A stretch of DNA of 10,071 nt from Flavobacteriaceae bacterium. Its GTDB lineage: Bacteria; Bacteroidota; Bacteroidia; Flavobacteriales; Flavobacteriaceae. Positions 1 to 6,547 of this stretch are shown here, in pieces (within the stretch, counting starts at the first letter, position 1; each line of letters begins with the position of its first letter). The stretch spans positions 1 to 10,071 of the forward strand of contig NZZH01000002.1 in NCBI GenBank assembly GCA_002702405.1, read 5' to 3'. The notes under the pieces are model-generated. The model ran no database searches and had not been told where the DNA came from. It saw only the letters and a program-made list of their open reading frames with translations. The translations under genes and the position numbers were made by a program.

Positions 1-636
1 ATTCAAAGCATAATTTGTTTTTTTCTCATCACCTAGTAAAGCCATTGTTTTTTTACTAATTTTTTTTCCACAGGCTGAACCAAAACCATGAGAAGGATAT
101 ATAATTACATTATCTTCTAAAGGGAAAATTTTATCTCTGAGACTTTTATATAATAGTCTTGCAAGATATTTTTCACTATATCCATTCTTGGACTTTTGAG
201 CAAGATCTGGCCTTCCAACATCTCCTAAAAAAAGAGTGTCTCCAGTAAATAATGAATGATTTTTTCCGTTTTCATCCTTTAATAAATAACAAGTGCTTTC
301 TATTGTATGTCCGGGAGTATGAAGTGCAATAATTTTAAGATTTCCAATTCTTAGTTCTTCAGAATCATTTAAAATCATGAAATCATATTTTGGATCTGCA
401 AATGGACCAAAAACTATTGGTGCACCGGTGTGCTCGGACAATGATAGATGTCCACTTATAAAATCAGCGTGAAAATGAGTTTCAAAAATATATTTAATTT
501 TAGAATTAGTTTTTTTAGCTCTACTGATATATGGCTCAATTTCTCTTAGTGGATCAATTACTAAAGCTTCTCCATTACTCTCAATATAATATGACATCTG
601 GGATAAACACTTAGTTAAAATTTGTTCAATCAACAT
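1..636 (-). CDS. MBL-fold metallo-hydrolase, persulfide dioxygenase/rhodanese type (partial, C-terminus off the left edge)
   Basis: Translating the reverse strand from the ATG at 636-634 gives 212 residues with no stop before the window edge, so the 3' part is missing. Visible motifs are the metal-binding THFHAD (H54, H56, D58), HTPGHT (H110), FTGDT (D133), GDVGRPDL (138-145) and PSHGFGSACGK (181-191). By analogy with ETHE1-type persulfide dioxygenases, the mononuclear iron ligands would be H56, H110 and D133, all present. The residue after D58 is Phe rather than the His of classical dinuclear MBL enzymes, which fits a mononuclear site. Such enzymes oxidise glutathione persulfide or related persulfides to sulfite in the cytoplasm. 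Bacteroidota members are often about 450-480 residues long with C-terminal rhodanese domains; that part would lie outside the window, so the fusion is an inference. The start MLIEQ...YYIESNGEALVIDP fits the family N-terminus. It is divergent from topA. Confidence 0.88.
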   Translation of the reverse strand, partial: MLIEQILTKCLSQMSYYIESNGEALVIDPLREIEPYISRAKKTNSKIKYIFETHFHADFISGHLSLSEHTGAPIVFGPFADPKYDFMILNDSEELRIGNLKIIALHTPGHTIESTCYLLKDENGKNHSLFTGDTLFLGDVGRPDLAQKSKNGYSEKYLARLLYKSLRDKIFPLEDNVIIYPSHGFGSACGKKISKKTMALLGDEKKTNYALN

Positions 637-684
637 CTATGAAGCTTAATAACTTTAAATCGGCCGTAAAAATAAAATAAATAC

Positions 685-699
685 ATTAAAATTTTTAAT
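685..699. repeat. AT-only perfect palindrome in the divergent intergenic region
   Basis: ATTAAAA and its complement TTTTAAT flank a single T, giving 7-bp arms. It lies between the MBL hydrolase and topA starts, about 40 bp upstream of the topA -7 candidate and 49 bp upstream of the MBL start. It could be an operator, but an A/T-only palindrome of this size is easily produced by chance in such AT-rich DNA. The rest of 637-766 holds an isolated CGGCCG at 661-666 and no other clear element; no TAnnTTTG is visible on the minus strand for the MBL gene. Confidence 0.2.
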
Positions 700-738
700 A
701 CTAGAAACATAAAAATATTAACTCTAAAAAAAACTACA

Positions 739-746
739 TACTTTTG
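739..746 (+). promoter_or_regulatory. Candidate Bacteroidota -7 promoter element for topA
   Basis: TACTTTTG matches the Bacteroidota sigma-A -7 consensus TAnnTTTG exactly and ends 20 bp before the topA ATG. This predicts transcription starting near 750-754 and a 5' leader of only about 13-17 nt. No good -33 TTG is visible 17-23 bp upstream, where the sequence is A/T only. The leader has no Shine-Dalgarno, as is usual in this phylum. Confidence 0.55.
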
Positions 747-766
747 CGATCATGATATTTTAATTA

Positions 767-3208
767 ATGGAAAAAAATCTAGTCATAGTTGAGTCACCCG
801 CTAAAGCAAAAACAATAGAGAAATTCTTAGGCAAAGATTATAAGGTTGTTTCTTGTTATGGTCACATTGTAGATTTACCATCAAAGGAGCTTGGAGTAAA
901 TGTTGAGAGTGATTTTAAACCTAAATACATTGTTTCATCTGAAAAAAAGAAGGTTGTCACTGAATTAAAAAAAATGGCTAAACAAACAGATGTTATTTGG
1001 TTAGCAAGTGATGAAGATAGAGAAGGGGAGGCTATTGCATGGCATTTGGCCAATAATCTTGATTTAAAAAATAAAATTGCAAAAAGAATAGTTTTCAATG
1101 AAATTACACAAAACGCAATTTTAACCGCAATAGAAAATCCAAGAGAGATTAATGAAAATCTAGTTAATGCTCAACAAGCAAGAAGAGTTCTTGACAGATT
1201 AGTTGGTTATGAATTATCCCCAGTTCTTTGGCGAAAAATTAAAGGAGGCTTATCAGCTGGGAGAGTCCAATCTGTATCAGTTAGATTAATTGTAGAAAAG
1301 GAAAGAGAAATTAACTTATTCACACCTAAAGAAAGTTATAAAACAATAGCTTTATTTAAAAATAATAAAGATCAAAACATTGATGCACAGGGAGTTTCTA
1401 TTTTTTCATCAAAACTAGATGCCAGCTCTTTTTTAGAAAAAAATATTAGCGCAAAATATTATGTAGAAAGTGTAGAAAAAAAACCATTATCGAGAAAACC
1501 TCCTGCGCCTTTTACAACTTCAACTATGCAACAAGAAGCTTCTAATAAGCTTTCATTTTCTGTTAGCAAGACAATGAATGTGGCTCAAAAACTATATGAA
1601 GCTGGTTTGATAACATATATGAGAACTGATAGTGTTAGGCTTTCAGATGATTTTAAAAAAGAGCTTAAAATTGAAATTGAAAATCGATATGGAATATCAT
1701 ATAGTTCACCGCGTAATTACAAAAATAAAAACACTTCGGCCCAACAAGCTCATGAGGCCATTAGACCAACAAATCCTAAAAATGATAAAATTCAACTTGA
1801 CTATGACCAGTTAAGACTTTATCAACTAATATGGAAGAGAACCATTGCCTCACAGATGAGTGATGCTAAAATAGAGAAAACACAAATTAAAATTAAACTA
1901 GATAAATCAGACGAATTTTTTGCTGCAAATGGTGAAATTCTGGAATTTGATGGTTTTTTAAAGGTTTATATTGATGATTCTGATTCTTCGAAATTTGAGG
2001 GCATTCTTCCCAATTTGAAAAAAAGTGATCAGCTTTTCCCTAAAGAAATTATCATTAATCAAAAATTTAGTAATCCCCCATATCGATACTCAGAAGCTTC
2101 ACTTGTCAGAAGACTTGAAGAATTGGGTATAGGAAGACCTTCTACATATGCACCAACAATCTCAACGATTCAAAATAGGGAATATGTAAAAAAAGGAATT
2201 TCTGAAGGAAAAGCCAGAGAATATATTCAGATTAGAATAGAGAATAATCAAATAAAAGAACAAACTTTAACAGAGAAAACTGGAAGTGAAAAAGGAAAAT
2301 TGATTCCTACAGACATTGGAATTATCGTTAATGATTTTCTTGTTACAAATTTTAAAAATATACTAGACTATGGCTTTACAGCTGGACTTGAGCAAAGTTT
2401 TGATCAAATTTCTGAAGGGAATCAAGATTGGACAAAAGTCATTAAAAATTTTTACGAGCATTTTCATAAAAATGTTGACCATGTAAAAGAAAATGCAAAG
2501 AGAGAATCGGGTGAAAGAATCTTAGGAAAAGATCCAAAATCAGGAAGAGAGGTAAAGGTTAGATTAGCACGCTTTGGACCTGTTGCTCAAATAGGAAATG
2601 TTGAAGATGAAGAAAAACCCGTCTTTGCTGGATTTACTCCTGGTCTTCAACTAGAAAAAATTTCATTAGATCAGGCTTTAGAACTCTTCAAACTTCCTAA
2701 AAATTTAGGAACCTATGATGGAGATGAGGTCATTATTAACAATGGAAAGTTTGGTCCTTATGTTAAGAATAACGCCATGTTTGTTTCGATTCAAAAGGCA
2801 GATGATCCTATGGAAATTAATCTAGAAAGAGCAATTGAATTAATTGAAGAGAAAAAGAAAGCAGAAGAACCAATTTCAACATACAATGATTTACCTGTAA
2901 CGAAAGGATCTGGCAGATTTGGACCATTTATTAAGTGGGATGGAAAATTTATAAATGTCAACAGAAAATATGATTTTAATAACTTAAGTCATGAAAATAT
3001 CATAGAATTAATAGAAGATAAAATTCAAAAAGAAAAAGAAAAATTAATTGCTGAATGGTCTGACCAAGGTATTCGAGTTGAGAAAGGTAGGTGGGGTAGA
3101 ACTTTAATAATTAAAGGAACAAAAAAAATTCAGTTAGGGAAAGATGTTGATCCAAAAAAAATTACTTTAGAGAAAGCAATTGAATATTTAGCTAGCAAGA
3201 AAAAATGA
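767..3208 (+). CDS. topA: DNA topoisomerase I (type IA)
   Basis: An 813-residue type IA topoisomerase that relaxes negative supercoils in the cytoplasm through a 5'-phosphotyrosine intermediate. The Toprim domain occupies about residues 3-130, with VESPAKAK (E9) and the acidic triad D82, D84, E86 in SDEDREGEA. SAGRVQSV is at 163-170, PPAPFTTST is in the strand-gate region, and the catalytic tyrosine is Y284 in ITYMRTDS. GRPSTYAP starts at 456. The C-terminus lacks the cysteine-rich zinc ribbons of the E. coli enzyme. It carries basic/aromatic topoisomerase C-terminal repeats instead, seen as GKFGPY (660-665), GRFGPF (716-721) and GRWGRT (774-779), with a more divergent copy near 585-610. This architecture and length are usual for Bacteroidota. 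The ATG sits just downstream of a good -7 element, and MEKNLVIVESP aligns with the family start. Its last 4 bp overlap the start of the arginase-fold gene. Confidence 0.97.
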   Translation: MEKNLVIVESPAKAKTIEKFLGKDYKVVSCYGHIVDLPSKELGVNVESDFKPKYIVSSEKKKVVTELKKMAKQTDVIWLASDEDREGEAIAWHLANNLDLKNKIAKRIVFNEITQNAILTAIENPREINENLVNAQQARRVLDRLVGYELSPVLWRKIKGGLSAGRVQSVSVRLIVEKEREINLFTPKESYKTIALFKNNKDQNIDAQGVSIFSSKLDASSFLEKNISAKYYVESVEKKPLSRKPPAPFTTSTMQQEASNKLSFSVSKTMNVAQKLYEAGLITYMRTDSVRLSDDFKKELKIEIENRYGISYSSPRNYKNKNTSAQQAHEAIRPTNPKNDKIQLDYDQLRLYQLIWKRTIASQMSDAKIEKTQIKIKLDKSDEFFAANGEILEFDGFLKVYIDDSDSSKFEGILPNLKKSDQLFPKEIIINQKFSNPPYRYSEASLVRRLEELGIGRPSTYAPTISTIQNREYVKKGISEGKAREYIQIRIENNQIKEQTLTEKTGSEKGKLIPTDIGIIVNDFLVTNFKNILDYGFTAGLEQSFDQISEGNQDWTKVIKNFYEHFHKNVDHVKENAKRESGERILGKDPKSGREVKVRLARFGPVAQIGNVEDEEKPVFAGFTPGLQLEKISLDQALELFKLPKNLGTYDGDEVIINNGKFGPYVKNNAMFVSIQKADDPMEINLERAIELIEEKKKAEEPISTYNDLPVTKGSGRFGPFIKWDGKFINVNRKYDFNNLSHENIIELIEDKIQKEKEKLIAEWSDQGIRVEKGRWGRTLIIKGTKKIQLGKDVDPKKITLEKAIEYLASKKK

Positions 3209-4350
3209 GTTTAGACTCCTTAATACCTGTCTCTGAAGAAGTTTTATCATCCTTATCTTTTCTGCCAAGGCAAGTAATTGGAAAAAATATTAAAATTCAT
3301 ACAGAAAAATTAGGTTTTCCAGAAATTGAAGGAACTAAAATTGCAATCATTGGAATAGAAGAAATTAGAAATTCATTTTTTCCTACAAAAAAATATAGTT
3401 TAGAAAATTTTAGAAAAGCTTTTTATAGTTTATTCCCTGGGAATTGGGAATCTCAAATATCAGACTTGGGAGATTTGCCTAATGGTTCAAAACCAGAAGA
3501 TACATATTTTGCTTTAAGGGAAGTGTCAATTGAATTGAGAAAGTTGAATATTGTTACTGTAATTATTGGTGGTAGCCATGATATTATTTATCCATTGTAT
3601 GATTCATATAACATAAACAAAAAACTAGTAAACATAGTTTCAGTAGATAATCAGTTTGATTTTTCTCAGGAAGAAGAACTTGTATCTGGAAGATCTTATA
3701 TGAGTAAAATAATTATGAAGCAACCTAATTATTTATACAATTACACAAATTTAGGTTACCAAAGTTATCTAATTGCTCAAGAAGAATTAGATTTGATTGA
3801 AAAGCTTCATTTTGAATCCGTTAGGCTTGGAGAACTATTAGATAAAGTTTCAATTGCTGAACCATATCTTAGAGATGCAGATATTACTGGATTTGACATG
3901 AAAGCGCTTTCTTGGGTAGCTTCTGATAATAGCTCAGGGAATCCAAATGGGATTGACAGTAGGACAATATGTTCACTAGCTAGGTATGCTGGATTAAGTG
4001 ATCGTTTGACATCTTTTGGAATTTTTGAATTATTTCCTTCACTACTTTTTGACAAATTGCTTGCTCAAATTTTATGGTATTTTATTGAAGGATTTAATTG
4101 TAGATTTGATGAGTATCCTGTTTTAACAAGTCAGGGTTATAGTAGATATACTGTTACTTTATCAGATAGAGAGTTAGTTTTTTATCAAAGTAAAAAAAGT
4201 AAAAGATGGTGGATAGAAATAACAAATGAAGATTACTTAAATAATAAAATGGAAAGAACAACGTTATTATCTTGCACCCATGAGGATTATCAAGATGCAT
4301 GTAGTGATAGATTACCTGATAGGTGGTGGAAAGAAATTAAAAGAGGGTAA
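3205..4350 (+). CDS. Arginase/agmatinase-fold protein with a degenerate metal site (usually labelled formimidoylglutamase)
   Basis: A 381-residue protein with the ureohydrolase layout. GGSHD (122-126) corresponds to the GGDH motif. VDNQFD (147-152) stands where DAHxD is expected, and TGFDMKAL (228-235) where SxDxDxxDP is expected. By analogy to arginase, ligands H125, D148, D152 and D231 are kept, but the second-motif histidine is Q150 and the last aspartate is K233. Normal Mn2+-dependent ureohydrolase or formimidoylglutamase activity is therefore doubtful. From memory, Bacteroidota homologues near gldK share the DN-x-FD form, so this looks like a family trait and not local decay. The ATG overlaps the topA stop (ATGA), implying co-transcription and translational coupling. 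gldK follows after 130 bp. No signal peptide or membrane segment is seen, so it is probably cytoplasmic. The fold call is firm; the function is unknown. Confidence 0.8.
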   Translation: MSLDSLIPVSEEVLSSLSFLPRQVIGKNIKIHTEKLGFPEIEGTKIAIIGIEEIRNSFFPTKKYSLENFRKAFYSLFPGNWESQISDLGDLPNGSKPEDTYFALREVSIELRKLNIVTVIIGGSHDIIYPLYDSYNINKKLVNIVSVDNQFDFSQEEELVSGRSYMSKIIMKQPNYLYNYTNLGYQSYLIAQEELDLIEKLHFESVRLGELLDKVSIAEPYLRDADITGFDMKALSWVASDNSSGNPNGIDSRTICSLARYAGLSDRLTSFGIFELFPSLLFDKLLAQILWYFIEGFNCRFDEYPVLTSQGYSRYTVTLSDRELVFYQSKKSKRWWIEITNEDYLNNKMERTTLLSCTHEDYQDACSDRLPDRWWKEIKRG

Positions 4351-4404
4351 AATTTGATGATATTAGATAATTTTTTTTTTGGTAATTTTAATTGCCCCAT
4401 AAAA

Positions 4405-4426
4405 TATGTTAATAATTATGTTAATA
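4405..4426. repeat. Tandem 10-bp direct repeat upstream of gldK
   Basis: TATGTTAATA occurs at 4405-4414 and again at 4417-4426, a 12-bp period, 54 bp before the gldK ATG. It lies just upstream of the weak -7 candidate at 4441, where an operator or activator site could sit. Both copies are AT-rich, so chance is a real alternative. The remainder of the 4351-4480 gap shows a run of ten T at 4371-4380 and no convincing GC hairpin. Confidence 0.3.
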
Positions 4427-4440
4427 TCTTCAAAAATATT

Positions 4441-4448
4441 TAGTTTTA
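4441..4448 (+). promoter_or_regulatory. Weak candidate -7 element for the gldKLMN operon
   Basis: TAGTTTTA differs from TAnnTTTG only at the last base and lies 32 bp before the gldK ATG. The same octamer recurs at 4470-4477, but that copy is too close to the ATG to give a leader. No TTG is found at the right distance for a -33 element. The operon may instead be read through from topA and the arginase-fold gene. Confidence 0.25.
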
Positions 4449-4480
4449 CGGTCAATTAATAAAACCTAATAGTTTTATTT

Positions 4481-5842
4481 ATGAAGAAATTATTGCTTTT
4501 TTCCCTTATTATCTTAGCTGTTTTTAGCTGTGGTAAAAAAAACAGAGGTGAACTTATAGGGATCAAACAAAAAAAATGGTTTCCTGAAAAACCTTACGGG
4601 ATGACTTTGATAGAGGGAGCATCATTTATTATGGGTAAATCTGATGATGATGTAGCCAATCTTCAAAATGCACCTGCAATGACAGTTACAGTTCCTTCAT
4701 TTTATATGGACGAGACTGAAATAACAAACAGTGAATATAAACAATTTGTATACTGGGTTAAGGATTCAGTTGCCCTAGCATTATTAGCAAGGAGAGCTGA
4801 CGAACTTGAGTTAGGAGAAGAACAAAAAGATGGAATAGGAGAATTTGCTTTTAAAGATTCCGATACTTCTAAACTTTCAGAATTTCAAAAATACATGCGG
4901 GAAAATTATTTTGATCTGGCAAAACCTCTTAATTGGGATTCTGATCTAACTTGGGAAACAGAAGATTATGTTGATCAAGATTATTCTGAAATAATGGACT
5001 CATTATACCTCCATCCAGATTATTGGTACGATGGGCAGATGAAAATCGATGTTACCAAGCTAAAATATAAATTTACTTGGTTTGATGCTGAAGCTGCAGC
5101 TGCTGAATCTAAAAGAGTGAGAAATCAGTTCATAGATAGAAAACCTTACATCCATCATGAGAAAGGTCTTGAAATCTATCCTGACACAACTGTTTGGATA
5201 AAGGATTTCATTTATTCTTACAATGAGCCAATGCACAATGAATATTTTTCACATCCAGCTTTCCAGGATTATCCTGTCGTTGGTATTTCATGGAAAAAAG
5301 CTGTTGCATTTTGTCATTGGAGAACACACTACAAAAATAGCTATCAAAGATCTAAAGGGAAACCACCCGTAAATAGTTTTAGATTACCTAGTGAAGCAGA
5401 ATGGGAGTTTGCTGCTAGAGGAGGAATTCCTTCTGGTATTTACCCATGGGGAGGTCCTTATCTTTTAAATGACAGGGCATGTTTCCTTGCTAATTTTAAA
5501 CCTTTAAGAGGCGATTACGCCGCTGATCAAGCAGTATATACAGTTGAGGCAAAGTCATACTTGCCAAATGATTTTAATTTATATAACATGGCAGGAAATG
5601 TCGCTGAGTGGACTAGTTCGTCTTATGACTCAGGTGCCTACGATTACGTTTCAACTTTAAATCCAAATATGGCAGTTAGATCGGAAGGAAGGAAAGTAAT
5701 TCGCGGAGGATCATGGAAAGACGTTGCATATTATCTAAGAGTTAGTTCGAGAGATTATGAGTATGCTGACACCTCCAGGAGTTATATTGGATTCAGAACA
5801 ATTCAGGATTATTTAGGAACCTCAAAGGTTAAGATCAAATAA
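4481..5842 (+). CDS. gldK: T9SS/gliding lipoprotein GldK (FGE-sulfatase fold)
   Basis: A 453-residue outer-membrane lipoprotein that forms, with GldN, the periplasmic ring of the type IX secretion system (PorK in Porphyromonas). The N-terminus is a lipoprotein signal, MKKLLLF...AVFSC, with the lipidated cysteine at C17. The rest is an SUMF1/FGE-sulfatase fold (about 40-446): MTLIEGASFIMG near the start, PVVGISWKKA before C278, RLPSEAEWEFAARGG (301-315), NMAGNVAEW (369-377), RGGSW (408-412) and a terminal YIGFR. The C-terminal active-site region has no cysteines, and the only ones in the mature protein besides C17 are C278 and C334, so formylglycine-generating activity is not expected. A long acidic, aromatic-rich insertion (about 90-260) interrupts the fold, as in other GldK proteins. 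It is the first gene of gldKLMN; gldL follows after 39 bp. Length is close to that of known GldK (about 460). Confidence 0.96.
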   Translation: MKKLLLFSLIILAVFSCGKKNRGELIGIKQKKWFPEKPYGMTLIEGASFIMGKSDDDVANLQNAPAMTVTVPSFYMDETEITNSEYKQFVYWVKDSVALALLARRADELELGEEQKDGIGEFAFKDSDTSKLSEFQKYMRENYFDLAKPLNWDSDLTWETEDYVDQDYSEIMDSLYLHPDYWYDGQMKIDVTKLKYKFTWFDAEAAAAESKRVRNQFIDRKPYIHHEKGLEIYPDTTVWIKDFIYSYNEPMHNEYFSHPAFQDYPVVGISWKKAVAFCHWRTHYKNSYQRSKGKPPVNSFRLPSEAEWEFAARGGIPSGIYPWGGPYLLNDRACFLANFKPLRGDYAADQAVYTVEAKSYLPNDFNLYNMAGNVAEWTSSSYDSGAYDYVSTLNPNMAVRSEGRKVIRGGSWKDVAYYLRVSSRDYEYADTSRSYIGFRTIQDYLGTSKVKIK

Positions 5843-5881
5843 TTTTTTAATATATTTATTTAAACTTAAAAACAATAAAAA

Positions 5882-6535
5882 ATGGATGAAAAAGCACTAA
5901 AAAAACGTTTACAAGGTAAACTTGCGATGCACATGCTATTTGGCCTGGGTGGAGCAGTCGTTATCTTAGGAGCATTATTTAAAATTCTTCACTTAGAAAT
6001 AGGTCCAATTACTGGAGGTCTTGTACTTGGACTTGGGTTAGGGACAGAGGCTCTAATCTTCACTGTTGCAGCTCTTAATACTGGAGAAATCAAAGAAGAA
6101 CACGATGAATTTGTACAAAAATTAGGTGGAGCTGCTCCTTCTGGTGGAGGTGTCAAGGAAAAAGGACTTTCTGCAAAAATAGATGATATGCTCAGAGAAG
6201 CTAAGCTTGACGCTGCTTTGATGAGCAAGTTGACACAAAGTATAAAAAGACTTGAGGCTTCTGCTGAAGCTTTAACTCCTGCGACTGAAGCAGTTGGTAA
6301 AGCCAATGAATCTTCTGAAAACTATAGTAAACAACTTCAACTCGCTGCTACTAAAATTCAGGAGTTGAATCAACTCTATTCATCAACTATAAGATCTGCA
6401 TCAGGTCAAGATGCATTCAACCAACAAGTATCTGAAAATGCAGAAAAGCTTCGTATCCAAATGGAGGCATTGTCTTCAAATCTTTCATCATTGAATCAGG
6501 TTTACACGGGCATGTTAAATGCTATGAATAAATAA
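5882..6535 (+). CDS. gldL: T9SS/gliding motor inner-membrane protein GldL
   Basis: A 217-residue inner-membrane protein that, with GldM, makes the proton-motive-force-driven motor powering type IX secretion and gliding. Two transmembrane helices lie at about 15-36 and 40-65, joined by a tight turn. The second helix contains a buried glutamate, E56 in GLGTEALIF, matching the essential glutamate known in Flavobacterium GldL. K34 and H37 at the end of helix 1 also fit the family. A Gly/Pro linker (about 82-92, GGAAPSGGGV) leads to a helical, Ala/Gln/Ser-rich cytoplasmic region predicted to be coiled coil (about 95-215). The leader is A-rich without a Shine-Dalgarno (aataaaa before the ATG). The gene lies 39 bp after gldK and 12 bp before gldM, consistent with one operon. 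Confidence 0.96.
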   Translation: MDEKALKKRLQGKLAMHMLFGLGGAVVILGALFKILHLEIGPITGGLVLGLGLGTEALIFTVAALNTGEIKEEHDEFVQKLGGAAPSGGGVKEKGLSAKIDDMLREAKLDAALMSKLTQSIKRLEASAEALTPATEAVGKANESSENYSKQLQLAATKIQELNQLYSSTIRSASGQDAFNQQVSENAEKLRIQMEALSSNLSSLNQVYTGMLNAMNK

Positions 6536-6547
6536 ATTTTATAAAAA

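Noticed and set aside
4351..4381. Possible intrinsic terminator after the arginase-fold gene (run of ten T)
   Set aside because: The T-run is there, but no GC-containing stem precedes it; only a weak AAATT/AATTT pairing is possible, so termination cannot be supported.
4481..5842. Annotation as a sulfatase-maturating formylglycine-generating enzyme
   Set aside because: It has a lipoprotein signal, the GldK acidic insertion and gldLMN neighbours, and lacks cysteines in the active-site segment; GldK is the better call.
6130..6141. GGAGCTGCTCC inverted repeat in gldL
   Set aside because: It encodes the Gly/Ala/Pro linker of GldL; arms of 5 bp with a 1-nt centre are explained by codon use for GAAP.
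5989..6306. 105-codon minus-strand open frame inside gldL
   Set aside because: Ser/Ala/Pro-rich antisense translation of gldL with no domain, start context or promoter; a shadow frame.
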